DNA of 64,000 bases from the NCBI GenBank assembly GCA_965112735.1, contig OZ218956.1, forward strand, positions 3,472,001-3,536,000. The letters are read 5' to 3'. Source of the stretch: Phaeosaccion multiseriatum. Its lineage: Eukaryota > Ochrophyta, other classes. Positions 43,640-54,550 of this stretch are shown here, piece by piece. The notes below the pieces were generated by a model. The model worked only from the letters and a program-made list of their open reading frames with translations. It was not told the DNA's origin and did not search any database. Every line of letters starts with the position of its first letter. The stretch's first letter is position 1. Made by a program: the position numbers and the translations under genes.

Positions 43640-45160
43640 GCATCGCCTTCGCCACCAGCTCACACGCCCCTGCCGCTCCCAGCTTTTCCCTGTTGTTGTT
43701 GTTGTTGTTGTTGTTGGCTGTAAGGTTCCATACTGCCCGACAGGAGTAGTAGATCACATCGCGGTCGGCCGGGAAGTCTCGCATCGCCTTCGCCACCAGC
43801 TCACACGCCCCTGCCGCTCCCAGCTTTTCATTGATATTGTTGTTGTTGGCTGCAAGGATATATACTGCTCCACAGGAGTAGTAGATTACATCGCGGTCGG
43901 CCGGGAAGTCTCGCATCGCCTTCGCCACCAGCTCACACGCCCCTGCCGCGCCCAGCTTTTCCTTCTTGTTGTTGTTGTTGGCTGCAAGGTTCCATACTGC
44001 CCCACAGGAGTAGCAGATCACATTGCGGTCGGCCGGGAAGTCTCGCATCGCCTTCGCCACCAGCTCACACGCCCCCGCCGCTCCCAGCTTTCCCTTGTTG
44101 TTGTTGTTGTTGTTGGCAAGGTTCTGTGCTGCCCCACAGGAGCAGTAGATCACATCGCAGTCGGCCGGGAAGTCTCGCATCGCCTTCGCCACCAGCTCAC
44201 ACGCCCCTGCCGCTCCCAGCTTTTCCCTGTTGTTGTTGTTGTTGGCTGCAAGGTTCCATACTGCCCCACAGGAGTAGCAGATCACATCGCGGTCGGCCGG
44301 GAAGTCTCGCATCGCCTTCGCCACCAGCTCACACGCCCCTGCCGCGCCCAGCTTTTCCTTGTTGTTGTTGTTGTTGGCTGTAAGGTTCCATACTGCCCCA
44401 CAGGAGTAGCAGATCACATTGCGGTCGGCCGGGAAGTCTCGCATCGCCTTCGCCACCAGCTCACACGCCCCCGCCGCTCCCAGCTTTTCCTTGTTGTTGT
44501 TGCTGTTGGCTGCAAGGCTATATACTGCCCCACAGGAGTAGTAGATCACATCGCGGTCGGCCGCGAAGTCTCGCATCGCCTTCGCCACCAGCTCACACGC
44601 CCCTGCCGCTCCCAGCTTTTCCTTGTTGTTGTTGTTGTTGTTGTTGTTGGCTGCAAGGTTCCATACTGCCCCACAGGAGTAGTAGATCACATCGCGGTCG
44701 GCCGGGAAGTCTCGCATCGCCTTCGCCACCAGCTCACACGCCCCTGCCGCTCCCAGCTTTTCCTTGTTGTTGTTGTTGTTGTTGGCTGCAAGGGTCCGTA
44801 CTGCTCCACAGGAGTAGTAGATCACATCGCGGTCGGCCGGGAAGTCTCGCATCGCCTTCGCCACCAGCGCACACGCCCCTGCCGCTCCCAGCTTTCCCTT
44901 GTTGTTGTTGTTGTTGGCTGCAAGGTTCCATACTGCCCCACAGGAGTAGTAGATCACATCGCGGTCGGCCGGGAAGTCTCGCATCGCCTTCGCCACCAGT
45001 TCACACGCCCCTGCCGCTCCCAGCTTTTCCCTGTTATTGTTGTTGGCTGCAAGGTCCCATACTGCTCCACAGGAGTCGTAGATCACATCGCGGTCGGCCG
45101 GGAAGTCTCGCATCGCCTTCGCCACCAGCTCGCACGCCCCTGCCGCTCCCAGCTTTCCCC
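43640..45160 (-). repeat. Tandem coding repeat of ARM units, about 129-147 bp each
   Basis: About twelve near-identical copies in direct order within the kinase-ARM gene. Units differ mainly in the number of GTT (Asn) triplets at their ends, 3 to 8 codons. The strong DNA identity implies recent expansion or ongoing homogenisation rather than an old ARM array. Confidence 0.95.
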
Positions 45161-45998
45161 TGTTTGCATGCTGCGGCGCAATACCATTTTGTCTGCCGGA
45201 GCAAAGATGTCGGATAGCCCGGCATCCCATGTGCACAGCCGCGGAGTCCTGCTTAGAAAGGGTGTTCATTGCAGTTACCAGCGTTTCACATGCGCCTGCT
45301 TCACCCAGAGCGTCTTTTGTACCCTTTGCCGCCAAGTCTCCCACGTACTGCAGCGCCGATGTCATGTCTGGGAAGGTTGTTGGGCTCGTAGTATCCACTA
45401 GACGGGTGACCTTGACCACAAGGCTAAGTGCCCAGTCCATTTCGCCACTCTCCCGTGTGATCGTCCCTGGCGTCGGAGGGCGTGGGAGTCCCACATACGC
45501 TTGCCCATCATCCTCCAACACGGCAGCGACCGGTTTCCACTGCCACACAGGGCTATCCAGTTCCATCAGCTCAGAAGCGATGTTCCCCACTTGGTGCGCG
45601 ACCTCTCCCGTCTTTGGTCGTGCTGCTCGATCGCCATCCCAGCATTTCTTCATCACGGCCACCAGTGCTTCCATGTGGGAGGGTTTGTCTGTAGGTACTA
45701 CCACTTCGGGCGTTGCTTCTTCACAGAGAACCGCATGCATCACCTGGACGTCCTCCTTTCCCGCAAAAGGGAGTCGGCCCATCATGACCTCGTACATCAC
45801 CATCCCCAAGCTGTACACGTCGGACTGTACTGATCGTCCCTCGCTCTTCATCACTTCAGGTGCCATCCATGCCGTGGTACCTGCCTTGCTCTTGGGTCCG
45901 GGGCTCATGATAGACTGACGTACCCTCGACAAACCAAAGTCGCAGAGCCTGGGTACATACTTGGTGCCGTCGAAGAAGAGCAACACGTTGGGCGACTT

Positions 45999-46002
45999 GA
46001 GG
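45999..46002. repeat. Target-site duplication GAGG, left copy
   Basis: Four bases that precede the LTR element and are repeated at 47605-47608. Keeping only one copy restores the kinase reading frame. Confidence 0.85.
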
Positions 46003-46226
46003 TGTAAAGAGTCACGTTGCTCTCCACCTAGGATAGGAGTAGCCGCATGGATAAGGTAATAGCAACCCCAAAGCCAGCCTGGCAGCCAGCCTTGTCTCTA
46101 TTAGCTTTATCCGTGAGCCATCCTAAACGACCAACCTGCTGGGAGGTGAGTGAGAAACGGGCCACGCACCGTTTCTCACCGTATTTGCCTGGGCCTGGGC
46201 CATTGACATAATACTGACTTTCAACA
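46003..46226. repeat. LTR, left copy (224 bp)
   Basis: Near-identical to 47381-47604; starts TG, ends CA. Confidence 0.9.
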
Positions 46227-46649
46227 TCCCCGTCAGCCATCCCTGCACTTCTAACATCCCCCTGAACTAAACTATTGCGTGTCCCCACGCAACTCAAAGC
46301 GGGTTCGCCTACTAAGCTAAGCTCGACTTGTAGCAAAAGCCTCCATGTTGCTTCCAATAAAAACGGATGAGAAATATGCAAAACTCACCCAGGTGTGTGC
46401 GACCGCTCCTCCAACACACACCCTCCTGTATTGGTGAGAAAACCCCACGACTCAAACTCACCCACACAGGCTCACGGATGAGAACATCCCATGACTCAAA
46501 CTCACCCGCGCAATTCTCTATCTCCACTCCTACTCGCCACCAGCGTTGCCAAAGCCGCGTTGCGCACCACTAATGCTGACTGCTCAAGTGTTTACTGGTG
46601 TGCCTACAAGGCACCCAGACAGTCCCTAAAGCAGCCTTGCGAGTATCCT

Positions 46650-47310
46650 TCTCTGTCTCCCGCCAAGCTCCGTGCAACAGCAACAGCCGCGCTGCTGCCA
46701 CACTCGAAAGCCATGCCCACTGTAGGGCACCGCTCTCGGCAATTCTCTATCTCCACGGCCCACCAAGCTCCAGCAGCAATTTCCGTGCAACAGCAACATC
46801 CGTGCTGCTGCCACACTCGAAAGCCATGCCCGCTGTCTAAGGCACCACTCCCGGCAATTCTCTATCTCCACGGCCCACCAAGCTCCAGCAGCAATTTCCG
46901 TGCAACAGCAACATCCGTGCTGCTGCCACACTCGAAAGCCGTGCCCGCTGTAAGGCACCGCTCCCGGCAATTCTCTATCTCCACGGCCCACCAAGCTCCA
47001 CCAGCAATTTCCGTGTAACAGCAACATCCGTGCTGCTGCCACACTCGAAAGCCATGCCCGCTGTAAGGCACCGCTCCCGGCAATTCTCCATCTCCACTGC
47101 CCACCAAGCTCCAGCAGCAATTTCCGTGTAACAGCAACATCCGTGCTGCTGCCATACTCGAAAGCCATGCCCGCTGTAAGGCACCGCTCCCGGCAATTCT
47201 CCATCTCCACTGCCCACCAAGCTCCAGCAGCAATTTCCGTGCAACAGCAACATCCGTGCTGCTGCCACACTCGAAAGCCATGCCCGCTGTCTAAGGCACC
47301 ACTCCCGGCA
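46650..47310. repeat. 113-115-bp tandem repeat inside the LTR element
   Basis: Five to six copies; the word CGGCAATTCTC recurs at 46737, 46852, 46965, 47078 and 47191, with a partial copy at 47306. Variation includes an extra CT (TGTCTAAGG versus TGTAAGG), giving 115- or 113-bp units. Long frames through it come from its regular period. Confidence 0.95.
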
Positions 47311-47380
47311 AACTCAAAGCTACCGAGCTGCTGCCTGAGCCTCTTGGCCAAGGTCAGCTGCCTTCGGGATTCTTTGGGGT

Positions 47381-47604
47381 TGTAAAGAGTCACGTTGCTC
47401 TCCACCTAGGATAGGAGTAGCCGCATGGACAAGGTAATAGCAACCCCAAAGCCAGCCTGGCAGCCAGCCTTGTCTCTATTAGCTTTATCCGTGAGCCATC
47501 CTAAACGACCAACCTGCTGGGAGGTGAGTGAGAAACGGGCCACGCACCGTTTCTCACCGTATTTGCCTGGGCCTGGGCCATTGACATAATACTGACTTTC
47601 AACA
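47381..47604. repeat. LTR, right copy (224 bp)
   Basis: Near-identical to 46003-46226. Immediately followed by GAGG (47605-47608), the right target-site duplication. Confidence 0.9.
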
Positions 47605-48564
47605 GAGGTCGTTGTGGAGGATGACGGGAGACTGCGAGTGGAGGTAGTTCAGACCGCTGCAGACACCCGACAACACCTTCACCTTTTGAGGCCAAGACAT
47701 GGGCACAGGCAAGGCTCTCTCAGACTGGTAGAGCACGTCGAACAGGCTGCCTAGAGGAGCGTGCTCCATCACCATGATCAGGTCTGGCTTCACGGTACAG
47801 GCTCCATACATGTGGACGACATTAGGGTGTCGCAAGCCGCCATGGATCTTTGCCTCCCTGAAAAACTCCTCCTCTCCTTCTTCGCTGAGTACAAACAACC
47901 TTTTGGCCGCCACCATGGTCCGATCAGGTCCCCAGGCCGCAAGATAAACAGCGCCAAAGCCACCGGTGGCAATGGGATTCGGTTCACAATGAATGTCCTC
48001 CGTCCGCAATTCCTGATAACCCAGAAGGTTCTCAGTGGCAGTCACTCGAGAAGTCTTGATGGCTGCAAGAATCTCACTCTTCATCTGTCGAACTAGCAGG
48101 CTGGACGCCTGCGAGTGCTCTTTAAACATGAGAGTAAGAGCGTCCTGGAGGTTGTAAAAGTCGGCCTGCAGGTCGCACCGATCTTCGCTGTGAAACTCGT
48201 TCACCTTCGCCAGGATGTTGACGCCAATCTCGGTCTGAAGCATGGTGTGAACATCACATAGCCTCTCCGTGATGTTGTTGAACTTGCCCTGCGTCTTCTT
48301 GCAATCCAGTGCCTTCTTCCACCACTCCTTCTCACAGAAGTGCTCCACAAGATCGAGAGCATCATCAAGAACCTGCTGAAGTCGTTCAAGCGTGCCTGTG
48401 TCGACACTGCGTTCCTGACGTATCACCTCTTCCAGTAAGGGGGTGAAGAGATGGACGCGTTGTTGGAGTCGTTGGCTCTGTGCTTGAAGTCCTTTCACCG
48501 TCTTGGCGACTCTATCAATGGCTTCGGCGGTTTTCAGGACGGCATAGGCGACCTCCAAAGCCAT

Positions 48565-48997
48565 CCCTGTCCGCCGGGTGGAGCCTGCTTACTTAAGGGG
48601 GGCCAAACGTGAGATGGAAGTAAATAAATTTCTTCGCCTAAAAGTAACAACTTACAATCGAAATAAACACGTCGATAAGTTGAGGTGCTCGTGGAAAAAA
48701 ATCGAGGTCGTCGTTTGTAATTTTTTATTTTCATTTTCCCCTTCTGTAAGAGGAGCCGTGCAAGAGAGGGAGAAGAGTACCAAGGAAAGAGGGACAAGAG
48801 GAAAGAGAGGAAGGGCTTCTTCCCACGCGCCCGGGAAGAACGGGGTGTAGGGGCTCTTTTGGAACGGGAAGGAATCCTGCTCTCGTTGGCAGTTTGGTTT
48901 GGTTGGGAAGGAGAGAGGAGGAGCAGCCGCTACAACGGAGGACGGAGTGAGAGAGTAAGGGAAGGAGGGAGAGAGAAAGGAGAGGAAGGTCCCAGGC
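48565..48997. promoter_or_regulatory. Putative shared divergent promoter (kinase-ARM / SMC4)
   Basis: 433 bases between two divergent start codons. An AT-rich segment (48690-48735) lies near the middle. No defined element recognised. Confidence 0.5.
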
Positions 48998-51900
48998 ATG
49001 TCCAGCTCTGAAACCTCTTCCGATGTGGGGGATGAGAATGTGACTGAGATGGAGGTGGACGAAAGTCCCGCGCAACAACCACCTTCAGCGGCGGCAGCAG
49101 CAGTAGCAGCGCCCCCCGCACCAGAGGCAGTCGGGGATGAAGGAGGAGATGATATAGACTCTGGCAGCGGCAGTGGTGGGGCCGCTGGTGCAGGAAAGCC
49201 ACCAACCCGTCTGCTTATTACCAAGATGGCCCTGGAGAACTTTAAGTCCTATGGAGGAGTGAGGGAGATTGGGCCGTTTCACAAGTGCTTCAGCAGCATC
49301 GTTGGCCCAAACGGCAGTGGGAAGAGCAATGTGATTGACGCCATGCTCTTTGTCTTTGGTAAGAGGGCGAAGCAGCTCAGGCTGAACAAAGTCTCCGAGC
49401 TCATTCACAAGTAAGTGTGGCTGATGGGAAGCTTGGCTTTACAACATGCCTGATGCTTGTTGTGGTGCATATGCTACCAAAATCGAGGGGACCTCCTCTT
49501 TGAGACGGCACTCTGTTTTCATGGATGCCACTCACAGAGTCACTTGACTCGTCCACAGCATTGTGACGGTACCTCCTCTCCACCCAACCCGCTGTCATCT
49601 CATAGAGAACCACCTAGAAACAACCGCACCAGATCTCCCTTATCCCTCTGCATGCGCTAATGTCTCCCTTCTCCAACTCCTCCTCCTCCTCCTCCTCTCC
49701 CCCAAAGGTCGGATACCTTCCCCGACCTCGACTTCACCCGCGTGAGCGTGCACTTTGTGGACATTATCGACGACGGGCAGGACGAGGACGCCTACGAAGA
49801 GGTGCCGGGCACGGGGCTCGTTGTCACACGCACGGCCTACAGAGACAACACCTCCAAGTACCAGGTGGGTGGGTGGGTGGGTTGAGTACCTGGTGTCAGG
49901 AAAGAGAAGGAGGGGTTCGGTACCTCGTATCAAGACATGCATGGGTGGTGCAGTGGGTGGGTAGTTGTCCGTGTCAGCATGAAAGGAAGTGGGTGGGTGC
50001 AGTCGGTTACAAAGGGGTCAGGATGACGCATGCCTCAATCAGGAGAGTGGGGAGCGTGGGGAGCCCCGGAGATGCCCCCTCATGACTGACCTGCATGCGT
50101 CTCTACATGATCTAAACTTACGTCACGCAAAATTTTTCACACCAATCGATCACACCGTCCACTGCCATCCCCCCCCCCTCCCCCCTCCACTGCCATCCCC
50201 AGGTGGACGGGAAGAACGCCACCTTCGCGGAGGTGGGGGCCCTCCTGCGCAAGAGAGGCATCGACCTCGACAACAACCGGTTCCTCATCCTGCAGGTCGG
50301 TGTAAGCTCTGTCTCGCTCTGTCTCTCTCTGTGGAGGGTGGGTGTGGATCAATATCTGTCTACCCGTCCAATCTATCTGTCTATCTATGTATCGGCCTGT
50401 CAATCGATGCATGTGATTCTAATCGAGGCTAGTACACCCCCCTGAAACTTCTTACTCCGACTCCCCCTTCCCTTCCTGCAGGGCGAGGTGGAGCAGATTG
50501 CCATGATGAAGCCCAAGGGCCTCTCTCCGCACGAGGACGGGCTGCTAGAGTACCTCGAGGATATCATCGGCTCCAACAGGTGTGTGTGTGTGCGCGCGTG
50601 TGTGTGCGTTTGTGCGTGTGCGTGGGTGCGTGCGTGCGTGCTGCCTACCTCATGTTCATGTTCTCTCTGCTGCTTTTGAAGAGAGGGGAGAGAATAGAGA
50701 AGAAAGTGTGGCACAGAAAACGGACCCCGCCTTCCTGGCTTCTCTCCTCCCGACCTACCTCCCACCTTTCTCCCTCCCTCCCTCCGTCCCTCCCTCCCTG
50801 TCCCCCTTGACAAGATACGTGAGCGAGACAGAGGCGGCTTCTGGCGAGGTAGAGGAACTGAACTCGCACCGCACAGAGCGACTGAACCGCCTCAAAGCGG
50901 CGGAGAAGGAGAAGGAGGCTCTCCAGGGGGGCAAGACGCAGGCGGAGGAGTTCCTGGTCACGGAGAAGAACGTGCGCACCCTCAAGAACGTTCTCTACCA
51001 GGTAAGGAAGGCACCCTCCAGCCCTCCCTCCCTCGTCCACCGCTGGGGGGTGGGGTTGTCAGTATGTACACAATAGCAGCGCACGGGGCCTCGACTCTTC
51101 TCCATATTCACGCACGCGCCTACCCACCTGCCCACCCCGTGTGCCTTCTCTCTCGACCTATCTCTGACCTGACCCCCATTCCTCCTCCAATCCTGCCCTC
51201 CTCCACTCCTCCACCCCCCAACCGTTGTGGTGGTTTGGTCGGTATGCGACTGTGCTATGTGACTGTGCGTGCCACCCACCCCACTCCACTCCTCTCCACT
51301 CCTCCCCCACCCACCTACCACTCGCCCACAGGTGCAAATCGGCGAGGCGGACCGCAACGTCGAAGCGGTAACCGTTAAGGCGGACCAAGTGGCGACGGAG
51401 CTGGAGGGGGAGAGGGAGAAGATCAGGGAGGAGGAGGGCAAGCTGCTGAGGGAGGCGGAGAGGCACGAGGCGCTGGCGGAGGAATACAGGGAGATCAATG
51501 AAGAGCTCTTGTCCAGCAAGCGGCAGTTCGACGAGTTTGAGAGGAAGAATATCAAGCACACGGAAGGTGTGTGTTTGTGTGGGGTGTGTGCGCCTACGTG
51601 TCTTGATGGGTGGATGTGCGTGTGTGTGTGAGTGTGAGAGAGACCGTGTGTGTGTGTGAGTGTGTGTGTGTGTGTGCGCGTGTAAGGTGCATGCCTGGAT
51701 GGATGAGTGGGTGGGTGGGAGGGTAGGCGGGTAAGGATAAGGAAGGGTGGGAGGGTAGGCGGGTAAGGATAGGGAAGGATGGGAGGGTAGGTGGGTAAGG
51801 ATAAGGAAGGGTGGGAGGGTAGGCGGGTAAGGATAAGGAAGGGTGGGAGGGTAGACGGGTAAGGATAAGGAAGGGTGGGAGGGTAGGCGAGTAAGGATAG

Positions 51901-54509
51901 GGAATGGTGGGAGCAGAACTTGTGTGACTGCCCTACACTCCCCCACACTGCCCTGACACACTTCTCTTTCGGTATGAGATGGGTCCTGTGCGTAACGTGT
52001 TTCTTCTTCGTCCACCCCCAACCCCCCTTCTCTCCTTCTCTCCGTGTGTGCTGTGCCTTCTGTCCATTCCTCTCGCGCCTCTGCCGTTGGGGCGCCTCAT
52101 GCCTGGTCACGATTTCACCTCATTGCTGCTGCTGGTGGCGCACTTGGTGTCTCTTCTGCTTATTGGATTCTGTGCATTGTTCCGTGTTGGGGAGTAGACA
52201 AAAAGTTCAAGCAGGGGCAAATCAAGACCGCGACGGCCGCCGCAAAGAAAGAGGCAAAGAAGGCGAAGGACTGCACCGCAAAGGCAGAGCAGCTCGAGGA
52301 GTCCTTGCCGGGGCTGGCGGGCAAGGTGGAGGGGTGGGAGGACAAGAAGCAAAAGGCGGAGGCCGCCCTGGAGGAGATTCAGGAGGGACTCCGAGGCGAG
52401 ACGGAGGACTTGCGGCGGCAGCTGGAGGCGTCGCAGAGTGAAGCGGTGCCCGGGAGGAAGGCGGCGGGTGAGCTCAAGCACCAGCTGCAGACCATTGAGT
52501 GCGAGGCGGGCATTTTGGAGGAGAGCACGGTGACCGCCTCGCAGAAGCTAAAGGCCACCGAGACTGCCCTGCAGAACTTGCTCAGCACGGCGGAGCAGAA
52601 TCGGGCCGAGCTCACGCAGGCCAGCAAGGACGGTGCCGGCATCAAGGAGGCGCTACAGGAGGCCCAATCGCAAGCGGTTTCTGCGGGGGAGCAGGTACAG
52701 GCCCGGGCGGCGGCCATGTCTTCGGCTGTGGGCGCGTGTGAGGAGGCCAAAGCCGCGTTGGAGAGCCAGCAAGCTGCCTCTGGACTAGGTGGCAAGTCCA
52801 AACTAGTGAAGGGTCTGCTGGCGGCGGCAGGCAAGGGCGGGGCGCTGGAGCGAGCGGGGGTGTGCGGCCGCTTGGGAGACTTGGGTACCATAGACCCCAA
52901 GTATGATGTGGCCGTCACCACGGCTTGCAACCACCTCGACTACATTGTGGTGGAGACGGATGCGGGGGGGAAGGCGTGTGTGGAGTTCCTGCAGCGGAAC
53001 GATCTCGGGCGGGCCTCCTTCATAGTGCTGGAGCGGTTGGGACACCTCACAGAGAACATGAACAGGCCGTTTCAAGCCCCCAATGGAGGCGGAGGAGACT
53101 GCCCTCGGCTGTTCGACTTGGTGCGGTCGTCGGACAAGCGCTTCCTCCCCGCCTTCTACCTCGGCCTCAGGAACACCATGGTGGCCAAGGATCTCGACGC
53201 CGCGACGGCCGTGGCGTACAGGGGAGACCGCGCAGTGGCCAGAGTTGTGACGCTGGACGGGCAGCTCATAGACATGTCGGGGGCCATGTCGGGCGGAGGA
53301 ACGTCGGTGAAGCGAGGAGGGATGGGCGGGACCTCGAGTACTACCGCTGCAGCTGCTGCTTCTGTGGGCGGCACAGGCGTTACAGAAAAGCAGGTGCAGC
53401 AGCTGCAGCGCAAGGCAGACGAAGCTTCCGAGGCGCTCCGGGCGGCCCGGGCGAGCAAAGCGGCGGCGGATAGCGAGGTCAAGAGGCTGACGCAGAGGCA
53501 GAAGCAGCTCACGACGTTGGTGCCCAAGCTGCAGCTGCTGCTGGGAGGGGTGGACGAGTCGGAGGAGCAGTACAAGGAGCAAATTGCCAAGCTACGCACA
53601 CTCACCACATTGTCACCGGTGAGTGACGTGAGAAGGGAGAGAGTAAAGGTTGCGTGGCTGGGACGGTCATGATGAAAGAGGTGGGGTGTGGCGAGAAGTG
53701 GCCATCATAAGCATTGGCAAATCATTGACGGTCCCGAGAGCTGGGAAGTGAGAGCTGCTCAATCAAAGACTAGGCCTGGGCATCGTTCTCATTCACTCAC
53801 TCACTCACTCACTCACTCACCCCTTCTCCCCTCCCCCGTACCCCTCTCTCTCTCTGTCTGTCGGGTACAGGAGGACGCCGCCAAGCTCAGCCAGCTGCGC
53901 GCCGAGGCGAACAAGACGCAGGCAGCGCTAGACAAGGCAGACGCGGGACTCGAGCGCATCGAGAAGAAGGTGCGTGCTCGGCTCTCGGTGTTTTTGTTTG
54001 TCTTGTTGTGATTGTTGCTCTTTCGGTCTTCCTGAGAGGACGACTCCCCGGTGCGAATCGCCTCTTTTTCATGCATTTTGTTGCTGTGTGTCTCTCCTCC
54101 CCCGTCCTCTCCTCCTCCTCTCCTCTCCTCTGCTCTCTCTCAGATATCGAAGCTGCAGAAGGGCATTTTGGAGGTGGGAGGGGAGCCGCTGAAGCAAGCC
54201 ATGCACCGCGCTGACGAGGCTGCCAGGCAGCTCGACGAAGCCGTTGCGGCAGTGGCTGCGGCCAAGGTCCGTCAGGGGAGGAGGCAGGGGCAGAGGGGTG
54301 GAGGCATGTATGGGTGGACGGAGGCAGGGGCAGAGGGGTGGAGGCATGTATGGGTGGACGGAGGCAGGGGCAGAGGGGTGGAGGCATGTATGGGTGGACG
54401 GAGGCAGGGGCAGAGGGGTGGAGGCATGTATGGGTGGACGGAGGCAGGGGGAAGGAGAGCAGAGCGATGGACCAGAGAGAAGACGCTCACTCTGTATATC
54501 CCTTCTCCG

Positions 54510-54550
<41 letters not shown>

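Larger units (their letters stand above)
46003..47604. mobile_element. Short non-autonomous LTR element (TRIM-like), 1602 bp
   Basis: Two 224-bp direct repeats (46003-46226 and 47381-47604) begin TGTAAAGAG and end TTTCAACA, so they have the TG...CA ends of LTRs. They differ at one position that I can see (GGATAAGG versus GGACAAGG). The element is flanked by the 4-bp duplication GAGG. The roughly 1150-bp interior has no gag or pol frame and is mostly a 113-115-bp tandem repeat, so it must have moved with proteins supplied in trans. I found no clear tRNA primer-binding site on either strand; a purine stretch (GACGGGGA) lies just inside the left LTR when read on the minus strand. Size and structure fit a terminal-repeat retrotransposon in miniature. 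It sits inside the kinase-ARM gene. Confidence 0.88.
43560..48564 (-). pseudogene. Protein kinase with N-terminal helical bundle and ARM repeats, interrupted by an LTR element
   Basis: Without the insertion at 46003-47604 (plus one copy of the 4-bp target duplication) the gene is one uninterrupted frame of 1132 codons with no intron. Residues about 1-185 are all-helical (VAYAVLKTAEAIDRVAKTVK, QRLQQRVHLFTPLLEEVI), resembling the four-helix N-terminus of MLKL-type kinases. The kinase domain follows: Gly loop TGGFGAVY (about 200), VAAK Lys 221, catalytic loop HNDLKSPN (about 317-324; HRD Arg is Asn), DFG 340-342, and APE-like APEV. A linker leads to about twelve ARM repeats of 43-48 residues (KLGAAGACELVAKAMRDF, then CGAVWNLAANNNN) with poly-Asn loops. 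The LTR element splits the gene between HND and LKS, so this allele reads HNDLC then stop. Divergent to SMC4. Confidence 0.85.

Noticed and set aside
43640-45160. CRISPR-like appearance of regularly spaced near-identical units
   Set aside because: Eukaryotic coding sequence in one frame with ARM-repeat character; the 'spacers' are poly-Asn codons.
46626-47405. A 259-codon Cys/Trp-rich frame
   Set aside because: Arises from the 113/115-bp tandem repeat inside the LTR element; the frame shifts at unit-length changes and has no homology.
45987-47598. Interpretation of 46003-47604 as an ordinary intron
   Set aside because: Boundaries are not GT-AG on the coding strand, the ends are direct repeats with TG...CA termini and a target duplication, and the other exons of this gene have no introns.
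49640-49942. Minus-strand frame over SMC4 exon 2
   Set aside because: Shadow of the conserved SMC4 coding strand, which has matching splice phases.
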